A stretch of 64,000 nucleotides of DNA from a bacterium (GTDB lineage: Bacteria; Krumholzibacteriota; Krumholzibacteriia; Krumholzibacteriales; Krumholzibacteriaceae), in NCBI GenBank assembly GCA_020350885.1, contig CP070727.1:3235567-3299566 (forward strand), in the 5' to 3' direction. This document shows positions 58,036 to 64,000 of the stretch, in pieces. The notes below the pieces were generated by a model. The model did not search any database and was not told the origin of the DNA. It saw only the letters and a program-made list of their open reading frames with translations. The translations under genes and the position numbers were made by a program. Each line of letters starts with the position of its first letter. The stretch's first letter is position 1.

Positions 58036-61000
58036 ATGCCGGGATACCGCAAGATAGCACAATGCCTAAGTCTTTCGGTGCTCTGTATTATCTTAGCGCC
58101 GATCCCCTCGGACACTCCACTGGCATCGGATATCAATACCGATACAGGATCCGCTTCCCGGAGCTTCGCCCCCACGGGGGAGTTCATCGTCACGGTTCCT
58201 CCCGGGTCGGCGTCGCAGGAGTTGTTGCTCGAGCTCAGGGTCCCCGATCACCGGCTTCGCACGCGGTACATCGACGGGACGAGTTACCGGGAGCTTCGGC
58301 TGCCGGGCTACGGAGTGACCGATAGAACCGGTGCACCCCAGGTGCCGGTGAAGGGGTTTCTCCTGGCGGTGCCGGAAGGGGCGACCCTGGACGTAGAGGT
58401 GCTTCGATCCGATGCACGTTCCGAGACAGGATACCGTCTCTGCCCGGCCCCCCGGCGGAACGTACAATTCACGGAAAGCGGTTTCCCGCAGACCACCGAG
58501 GAATACCTCGAAGACGGCGCCATCTATTCCTCCTCCCGTCTCTGGCCGCCGCGAATCGTCGAGATAGGCTCGTATGGATACATCCGTGACGTGCGGGTTG
58601 CCCAGGTGCAGGTCTTTCCGGTTCAGTACCGCCCGGCGGGGAACGAGATTCTCGTGCACAGGCGGATTCAGCTCCGGTTTACAATACGGGGCGGCCACTT
58701 CAGCCCCATCGGCCGGGCGGAGGGTAGTACACGGGCTCGTTCGGATCCGTTTGAAGCGATCTATCAGAGGATACTCGTGAATTACGGCGGCGATCTTCCG
58801 CGCTCTCCGGGATTAGGAGCCCGCCCCGTTTACCCGAGTCGCGATCTCGATTATCTCGCCGGCGACTCCTACAAGCTCTCTATCAGGAGCGATGGTATCT
58901 ATGGTCTCGGATACCAGGATCTCGTCGATGCCGGCATCGATCCCGAGGGGATCGATCCAAGGACGGTTAAGCTCCATAACCTCGGAGTCGAGGTCCCACT
59001 CGTCGTATATGGAGAATCGGATGGGAGCTTCGATACCGGGGATGCCGTTGTTTTTTTCGGATGCGGTAACACCGGCGATTATTCACTCGATAACATCTAC
59101 TGGCTCACCTGGGGGGGGGATACCGGCATGCGGATGCCGGAGAGAGGTGTGAGCCCGGGAGATTCCTTTCCCGTTCCCGACTCGTTTCTCGTGCGGATGC
59201 ACCTGGAAAAGGATGAGCGTTACTACTCGAATGTCTACAATGGGGAAGGGAAGGATCACTGGTTCTGGGCGGAGCTCAAGGCTCCACCCACGGCCACCTG
59301 GCCCTTTCCCTTAAGCATAGCGGCAGACCCGGTTGGACCCCTGGCGGTTAATCTCACGGTGGGACTACGGGGAAAAACCAGTGGAACCCACCGCACTGAG
59401 GTCCTTGTCAATAATAACGAGGTCGATAATTTCTCATGGAGCGGTATGGAAGAATATGAAAAGACCTGCTCGTTCTCCAACAGTTACATTTATAGCGGGC
59501 GCAACCTGCTGATGGTGAGGTGTTCATCCGGGCTCCTGGATCAGTACTACGTGAATTGGTTCGATATCGAGTACTGGCGCGGTTCCCATGCGGACGACAA
59601 TCTGCTCCACTTCTCCGATCCGGAGACGGGGCCGAGCCAGTACGAAATCGATGGTTTCACCGGCGACGATATCGAGCTCTTCGATATTACAGAAGGGGAG
59701 CCGACCACACGTTTCACCGGTCTCTCGGTCAGGCCAAGCGGAGGCTCGGCCCGTACCCTCGTCTTCGAGGATACCGTGGACGGGCGGGAGTATATCGCAC
59801 TCCGTCCGTCCCGGCGACTGAAGCCGCACCGCATCGTGCGCGACGATCCATCGGACCTTCATTCTCCTTCGCGTGGGGCCGATTACATTATCATCACACA
59901 TGAAGATTTCACCGATGCCCTTCAGCCGCTCGTCGATCTCAGGCGCTCGGACGGCCTGCGCGTCACGATGGTCAAGATCGATGACGTTTACGATGAATTC
60001 AGCTACGGGAACACCGATCCCGGAGCAATCCGGGAATTCCTTGCGTATGCATATGACAACTGGCACGAGCCTCCCCCATCGTACGTACTCCTGGTCGGTG
60101 ATGCGAGCTACGATTACAAGGGGAACTTGTCCGGTGGGAATATAAACTACGTCCCCACGCATCTCTTCATCAGCCAGAGTGAATATGTCGAGACCTCCAG
60201 TGATGACTGGTTCGCCTGCATCATCGGCGATGACCGCTTCCCGGAGTTGCTCGTCGGGAGAATTTCCGCCCAGACGGTCGATGATGTATCCAGCCAGGTG
60301 GAGAAGGTCGTTACATACGAGACGGCTCTGCCGCCGGGCGACTGGCGTAAACGGATCCTTCTCATCGCCGATCCACCGGACGAGGGCGGGGATTTCGAGA
60401 GCGTCGTCGAACGGTTCGCCGCCAATTACATCATTCCGGCCGGTTTCATTCCTTACATACTGTACGTACGGGAGTGTAATCCAAACTGCAAGCAGCTAAT
60501 CATCGACGCCGTCGACGAAGGTGTCGTGATATGTAACTTCATCGGCCATGGTTCAATCGACATCTGGTCGAAGAGTGGGATCCTGCACTCGACCGATATC
60601 CAGGATTTCTCGAACGGCGACCGGTTACCATTTTTCGTGACCTTCGATTGCCTGAACGGCTTTTTCCACCATGCAGTCGATGATTATTGCATTGCCGAGG
60701 AGCTCGTGCGGGCCACCGGTAAGGGGGCGGTTGCATGCTGGTCCCACAGCGGTCTCGACTATACCACCTCCTCCAGCATCCTCGGTGACGGCCTCTACGA
60801 GGCGCTTCTTCTTAATGGGAATTACGTGCTCGGCTCGGCGGTGTACCGGGCAAAGGTCCGCTACCTCTCCCTGCAGGTGTATTTCTGGGATCAGGCGGTG
60901 ATGCTGATTCTATTCGGCGATCCCGCACTCGAGATGGGTTTTCCAGGACTACCGGACCTCATGCCCGGCTTCATTACCTTCGAGCCCGGGAGCCCCGAGG

Positions 61001-61944
61001 CCGGTGGCGCCGATACCGTGACGGTCAGTCTCTTCAATGCCGGAAGGGAAGATGCCGCAGGCGTCACGGTGCGGTTTACCGCCGGGCATCCTGACAGTAG
61101 CGGTTCTCTCCTCATCGCCGATGTAACGGTGCCCCACATCCCGGCGGGGGGGCTGGAGTATGCAGTCGCATACTGGGACTCCGTTCCGGATGCCGGTATC
61201 CATGCGGTCTTCGTGCAGGCCGATCCCGGGAATGCAATCGTCGAGTCATGCGAGTGGAACAACATTTACTGGGACAGCATACGGGTCCGCTCTCCCGGCG
61301 AGGAGTACGATACCATCCCGCCCGTCGTCGAGCTCTTCATCGATGGGAAGAATGTGGGCACCGAGTTCCACCGTGACGACTTCGCTTCGATCAGCCCGGT
61401 AATCACAGCAACGATGTTGGATGAAGGGAGCGGTATCAATATCGATGAACTGGATGTGCGGCTGAACGGGGAGACGGTGACCGATTATATCCTCGAACAC
61501 GAAGGGAACGGGTCGAACTTGATCGGATTGACCTTCCACCCGGATCACCTGCATGATGGAAGGTATGTACTGGATCTGTCGGTGCAGGATTGCAGCAGCG
61601 ATACGAACTATACTACGGCAACGATACGGTTCGTGGTCGAATCCGTACTCCATTTGCGTGACGTGCGCAACTATCCCAATCCATGGAACGGAGAAACAAC
61701 CTTCTCGTTTTACCTTTCACAGGAAGCGGACGATGTCGTGATACGTATCTATTCCGTAAGCGGAGCGCTCGTAAGGACGATCCGGAGCCCACAGCCGGGG
61801 TACAGGAATCAAAACCTCGTCAACTGGGATGGTGTGGACCGCTATGGAAACCGGGTTGTGAGTGGTGTCTACTTCTATACGGTGACGGCCATTGGCGGCA
61901 CGGGAAGGGATCGAATAGCCGGAAAACTGGTTATTCTGCGTTGA
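58036..61944 (+). CDS. C25 (gingipain/PorU-like) cysteine peptidase with T9SS sorting domain
   Basis: This 1302-residue exported protein has a signal peptide (IAQCLSLSVLCIILAPIP), an N-terminal beta-rich part with YKLSIRSDGIYGLGYQDLVD and GDAVVFFGCG as in PorU proteins, and a caspase-like C25 catalytic domain with the His-Gly in CNFIGHGSIDIWS and the Cys in TFDCLNGFF. A CARDB-like domain (from about 990) and a C-terminal FlgD-Ig/T9SS sorting domain with NYPNPWNGETTFSFYL and GVYFYTV follow. It is either PorU, the T9SS sortase, or a secreted gingipain-type protease; the N-terminal similarity favours PorU-like. ATG 58036 follows gggagtgg; GTG 58006 is less likely. Confidence 0.85.
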   Translation: MPGYRKIAQCLSLSVLCIILAPIPSDTPLASDINTDTGSASRSFAPTGEFIVTVPPGSASQELLLELRVPDHRLRTRYIDGTSYRELRLPGYGVTDRTGAPQVPVKGFLLAVPEGATLDVEVLRSDARSETGYRLCPAPRRNVQFTESGFPQTTEEYLEDGAIYSSSRLWPPRIVEIGSYGYIRDVRVAQVQVFPVQYRPAGNEILVHRRIQLRFTIRGGHFSPIGRAEGSTRARSDPFEAIYQRILVNYGGDLPRSPGLGARPVYPSRDLDYLAGDSYKLSIRSDGIYGLGYQDLVDAGIDPEGIDPRTVKLHNLGVEVPLVVYGESDGSFDTGDAVVFFGCGNTGDYSLDNIYWLTWGGDTGMRMPERGVSPGDSFPVPDSFLVRMHLEKDERYYSNVYNGEGKDHWFWAELKAPPTATWPFPLSIAADPVGPLAVNLTVGLRGKTSGTHRTEVLVNNNEVDNFSWSGMEEYEKTCSFSNSYIYSGRNLLMVRCSSGLLDQYYVNWFDIEYWRGSHADDNLLHFSDPETGPSQYEIDGFTGDDIELFDITEGEPTTRFTGLSVRPSGGSARTLVFEDTVDGREYIALRPSRRLKPHRIVRDDPSDLHSPSRGADYIIITHEDFTDALQPLVDLRRSDGLRVTMVKIDDVYDEFSYGNTDPGAIREFLAYAYDNWHEPPPSYVLLVGDASYDYKGNLSGGNINYVPTHLFISQSEYVETSSDDWFACIIGDDRFPELLVGRISAQTVDDVSSQVEKVVTYETALPPGDWRKRILLIADPPDEGGDFESVVERFAANYIIPAGFIPYILYVRECNPNCKQLIIDAVDEGVVICNFIGHGSIDIWSKSGILHSTDIQDFSNGDRLPFFVTFDCLNGFFHHAVDDYCIAEELVRATGKGAVACWSHSGLDYTTSSSILGDGLYEALLLNGNYVLGSAVYRAKVRYLSLQVYFWDQAVMLILFGDPALEMGFPGLPDLMPGFITFEPGSPEAGGADTVTVSLFNAGREDAAGVTVRFTAGHPDSSGSLLIADVTVPHIPAGGLEYAVAYWDSVPDAGIHAVFVQADPGNAIVESCEWNNIYWDSIRVRSPGEEYDTIPPVVELFIDGKNVGTEFHRDDFASISPVITATMLDEGSGINIDELDVRLNGETVTDYILEHEGNGSNLIGLTFHPDHLHDGRYVLDLSVQDCSSDTNYTTATIRFVVESVLHLRDVRNYPNPWNGETTFSFYLSQEADDVVIRIYSVSGALVRTIRSPQPGYRNQNLVNWDGVDRYGNRVVSGVYFYTVTAIGGTGRDRIAGKLVILR

Positions 61945-62050
61945 TCAGCCACCTTAAATGGGAAAAATTACAATTTAGAGAAAAAATATGGATAAAAAGA
62001 AGAATAATTCTTCATAAGGATGTACGAGGCAACTCTAAGGAAATAATATC

Positions 62051-62079
62051 TTGACACTTAGTTAATCCTATGATACACT
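62051..62079 (+). promoter_or_regulatory. Strong sigma-70 type promoter
   Basis: TTGACA at 62051-62056 and TACACT at 62074-62079 with a 17-base spacer. The transcript would start near 62086 and run through a structured leader of about 390 bases into the small peptide gene at 62473 and probably the secreted protein gene at 62852. Confidence 0.72.
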
Positions 62080-62106
62080 ATCTCACACTTGAAATATCGG
62101 GGGGGC

Positions 62107-62149
62107 GGTGGTTGATTCTAAGGGTCTGCCCTAGGGGTGAATCAACACC
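62107..62149 (+). promoter_or_regulatory. Stem-loop at the start of the leader RNA
   Basis: GTTGATTC (62111-62118) pairs perfectly with GAATCAAC (62139-62146), and GGT/ACC extends the stem beyond one bulged G. Inside sits a small hairpin AGGG-TCTG-CCCT (62121-62132). It lies about 20 bases after the expected transcription start, so it may stabilise or regulate the RNA. No T run follows it. Confidence 0.5.
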
Positions 62150-62472
62150 GAGTATGCAACAGAGCTGGACTCTTTAGACATCACGGGTTAGGAAAAGGTA
62201 CTCAAAGGCCGACGCAAGGATATTGTGCGCGCAAAATCACTGCGTGAGGCTGATTGTATTCAAAAGAACTGGGGGTTGAACGGATTACATTACATGACTC
62301 TGATATGTAAAGGTTGGTAAGAAGGATACTGCGAGCATCAATGGAGGGGATATCGGTTTTACTGAATCACCCTGTTGAAAGGGGGGATGCAAAGAGAGTA
62401 TAAGAAGGGTAGCCATTCCTGTTACTTTTGGGAAATGAGATCTGTCATCACCACGGGGGAGGTGAAACGAAT

Positions 62473-62589
62473 ATGGAGGATAAGAAGAATGCCTATGAAG
62501 TTCCCAAGGTTGTAACCTACAACGAGGACGACATCCTGGAACAGCTGGGGCCTGCGCAGGCATGCTCAGATCCATGCCCGGTACCGTAA
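62473..62589 (+). CDS. RiPP-like precursor peptide (38 residues)
   Basis: This short gene has an excellent ribosome binding site (gggggaggtga, 62455-62464) and ATG. The product begins MEDKKNAYEVPKVVTYNE and continues DDILEQLGPAQACSDPCPVP. The first part looks like a leader (charged, PKVVTYNEDDILEQLG), the last part like a core with two Cys and three Pro. Small RiPP precursors often combine a Tyr-x-x-Pro-Lys segment, an acidic helix and a Gly-Pro-Ala-like junction before a Cys-rich core; similarity to a named family was not proved. The PqqD-like gene at 57.8 kb could supply a leader-binding protein. No modifying enzyme or exporter is in the window. An unrelated small peptide is the alternative. 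Confidence 0.6.
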   Translation: MEDKKNAYEVPKVVTYNEDDILEQLGPAQACSDPCPVP

Positions 62590-62635
62590 AGCGAGGTCGC
62601 TCAAGGTTCGACAGATGCTCTTGGAGGCTACGGCA

Positions 62636-62658
62636 TAGAATATGGAATCGATATTCTA
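62636..62658. repeat. Perfect 8-bp inverted repeat
   Basis: TAGAATAT (62636-62643) and ATATTCTA (62651-62658) are separated by seven bases and followed by seven G. No T run follows, so it is not a clear terminator; it could be an RNA hairpin or a protein-binding dyad between the small peptide gene and the next one. Confidence 0.5.
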
Positions 62659-62666
62659 GGGGGGGA

Positions 62667-62828
62667 ATGACCCACTACGGGTTTTTCGAGAAACGTTTAC
62701 AATGCCGTTATGAGCTGTTCTCGCACATGGCATGGCGCGCTGAAACGACCACCACAGAGAGTAGCTCCATTCACGCAAACGCCTTCATGAAACCATGCAC
62801 CTTGGGCACGTTTCAGGATTCACTCTAA
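62667..62828 (+). CDS. Possible small protein (53 residues)
   Basis: An open frame starts at ATG 62667 immediately after a run of seven G and begins MTHYGFFEKRLQCRYELF, with HANAFMKPCTLGTF near the end. It has no signal peptide or membrane segment and no recognised family. The G run is very close (one base) to the ATG, which is not ideal. It lies between the RiPP-like peptide gene and the secreted protein gene, so it could belong to the same transcript. It may equally be chance. Confidence 0.2.
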   Translation: MTHYGFFEKRLQCRYELFSHMAWRAETTTTESSSIHANAFMKPCTLGTFQDSL

Positions 62829-62851
62829 CGACACAAGAGGAGGCATGAGAT

Positions 62852-64000
62852 ATGAGGAAGGTAATACCTGTACTGTTGGTGGGAGCGTTTGCACTCGCAC
62901 TACTGGTGCCGGCCCCCGTCAACGCTGTTGTGGCCAGGGGTCACTGGCGGATCCATCAGGATCAGTTCGATCCCGACCCGGCTACGGACCTGCACTTCAC
63001 GATCTGGCAGAAGGAGAGCTGGGTAACGATCGACACCTTTCTGATCGTGACCACTATCGACGGTAACTGTGCAGGATCGTCGATTTCTCCGACCGGCAAT
63101 GATAGCCTGTCGGCGGATCGTCACGAGGTGTATTGCGAACGCCTCGGGGAGATATTCTACTGTTGCTGGATCGATATAGACGCCACACTCGAACTCAGCT
63201 CGTGGAATACCGTACATATCAAGGATGTCGTATGGACGAACGATCCTCTTCCCGATGAGCTGGATGACGACATGCCGGACAACGGCTGGGATGTCTGCAT
63301 GACCGAGGACACGCAGTACAACGATGGGTGGCCCCAGGATGATATAAAGATGCGCTTCATGTACTACAACGACGACGACACCAGGTCATTCACACTGAAA
63401 GCGCTCCAGTACGATTACGGGACCGACGAGCTCACCAATGCACAGATATGGGCGAAGAATACCGGCTGGATAACAGATCCCTATGAGCCGACCGAGCATC
63501 CGCTCGACCCCGCTGGCTATATGATCCTCAACTGCGACGTGTGGCCCGAGGGAGCCGAGGATTGGTTCTACTTCAAGGCTGAGATCTGGGTCGGCGCAAC
63601 GTTGGTGGCCGAAGTCCGCGGCCAGCACGAGATCGAGGGCTACACGGCCGTCTCGCTTGCCTCCTTCGAGGCGATCGGCTACGACGACCACGTCGAGATC
63701 AACTGGACGACGGGCAACGAGATCAACAACGCCGGCTTCAACATCTACCGGAGCACCTCGCGTGACGGTGAGAAGGTCAAGATCAACGATGTGCTGATCC
63801 CCGCCAGGGGTGACGAGATCTCAGGTGCCACGTACTCGTATGTGGACCGTGGTTTCTCTGATGGCACCAACTACTACTGGTTCGAGGATGTGAGTCTGGA
63901 CGGCAACAGGAGCGTCCACGGGCCGGCGCTGGCCTCGCGCAAGCCGGCGGTACCTGTGGCCTTCACGTTGGCGCAGAACTATCCGAACCCGTTCAACCCG
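62852..64000 (+). CDS. Secreted protein with C-terminal T9SS type A sorting sequence (cut by window end)
   Basis: A frame of 383 codons runs to the end of the window without a stop. ATG 62852 follows a gaggaggc site. The product has a signal peptide (RKVIPVLLVGAFALALLVP, cleaved after VNA), an unrecognised domain of about 230 residues with many Trp, Tyr and Asp and several Cys (FYCCWIDID), then a fibronectin-like domain (VEINWTTGNEINNAGFNIYR) and the sorting-domain start FTLAQNYPNPFNP at the very end. It should be exported by Sec and then by the T9SS whose translocon SprA is encoded here. The last 430 bases are visibly richer in G/C-ending codons than the first part. Confidence 0.85.
   Translation, partial: MRKVIPVLLVGAFALALLVPAPVNAVVARGHWRIHQDQFDPDPATDLHFTIWQKESWVTIDTFLIVTTIDGNCAGSSISPTGNDSLSADRHEVYCERLGEIFYCCWIDIDATLELSSWNTVHIKDVVWTNDPLPDELDDDMPDNGWDVCMTEDTQYNDGWPQDDIKMRFMYYNDDDTRSFTLKALQYDYGTDELTNAQIWAKNTGWITDPYEPTEHPLDPAGYMILNCDVWPEGAEDWFYFKAEIWVGATLVAEVRGQHEIEGYTAVSLASFEAIGYDDHVEINWTTGNEINNAGFNIYRSTSRDGEKVKINDVLIPARGDEISGATYSYVDRGFSDGTNYYWFEDVSLDGNRSVHGPALASRKPAVPVAFTLAQNYPNPFNP

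Larger units (their letters stand above)
61945..62472 (+). other. 528-base intergenic region before the small peptide gene
   Basis: AT-rich at first, with a 15-base palindrome GAAGAATAATTCTTC (61999-62013). A strong promoter lies at 62051-62079 and a stem-loop at 62107-62149. Codons 62134-62319 read in one frame as two short pieces split by a TAG (LDITG, then EKVLKGRRKD), perhaps a decayed gene; no family was recognised. The last bases hold a strong ribosome binding site (gggggaggtga) for the gene at 62473. Confidence 0.5.

Noticed and set aside
62134..62319. Decayed coding gene or transposase remnant
   Set aside because: One frame gives two short pieces split by a stop with no recognisable family motif, so it is only mentioned in the intergenic entry.

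Overview
The window reads as chromosome of a Gram-negative (diderm) bacterium outside the well-studied phyla, most likely a candidate phylum of the Fibrobacteres-Chlorobi-Bacteroidetes (FCB) neighbourhood, for example Krumholzibacteriota, Eisenbacteria or similar. The reasons are a Kdo/lipopolysaccharide gene set (kdsB, kdsA, kdsD, a lipid A acyltransferase, lptB, lptC, lptF, lptG), a 2135-residue SprA-type translocon of the type IX secretion system (T9SS), a PorU-like C25 peptidase and a secreted protein carrying T9SS type A sorting sequences (NYPNPxN), and two GWxTD-domain proteins. The phylum name is inference; no rRNA or tRNA gene is in the window.

Layout. 1-3000: rplU-rpmA behind a good promoter, an intrinsic terminator, a metallo-hydrolase and a two-subunit class I fumarase. 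3061-7526: CMP-Kdo supply (kdsB, pyrG, kdsA, kdsD). 7527-25628: a long forward run behind overlapping sigma-54 and sigma-70 promoters: lipid A acyltransferase, lptC, lptB, rpoN, lipA, hpf, hprK, a complete mannose-class phosphotransferase system (EIIA, EIIB, EIIC, EIID, HPr, EI) with a GH57 glucanotransferase inside it, then hexose-phosphate isomerase, a sugar nucleotidyltransferase, metK and ahcY. 25707-31605 (reverse): lptF, lptG and two tandem GWxTD genes. 32057-39388: sprA and an M28 peptidase. 39541-52959: the conserved rimP-nusA-infB-DUF503-rbfA-nrnA-truB-ribF-rpsO-pnp series, then an M16 peptidase, dut and a polysaccharide deacetylase. 52956-56023 (reverse): a DUF4388 membrane protein and a TPR/zinc-cluster membrane protein. 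56247-64000: asnS, a stand-alone PqqD-like protein, the C25 peptidase, a long structured intergenic region with a strong promoter, a 38-codon gene that looks like a RiPP precursor peptide, and a secreted T9SS cargo protein cut by the window end.

How it fits together. The first half couples envelope building (Kdo, lipid A, LPS transport) with sigma-54 and PTS signalling. HprK, HPr with His15 and Ser46, EI and mannose-type EII proteins form one complete phosphorelay, next to the enzymes that handle hexose phosphates. The 32-39 kb and 58-64 kb regions carry T9SS parts and cargo. The least expected part is the end: a PqqD/RRE-like protein, a C25 protease and a tiny Cys-containing peptide with its own ribosome binding site, which together may be part of an undescribed peptide-modification system. 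No modifying enzyme (radical SAM, YcaO or lanthipeptide synthetase) lies inside the window, so this remains a hypothesis.
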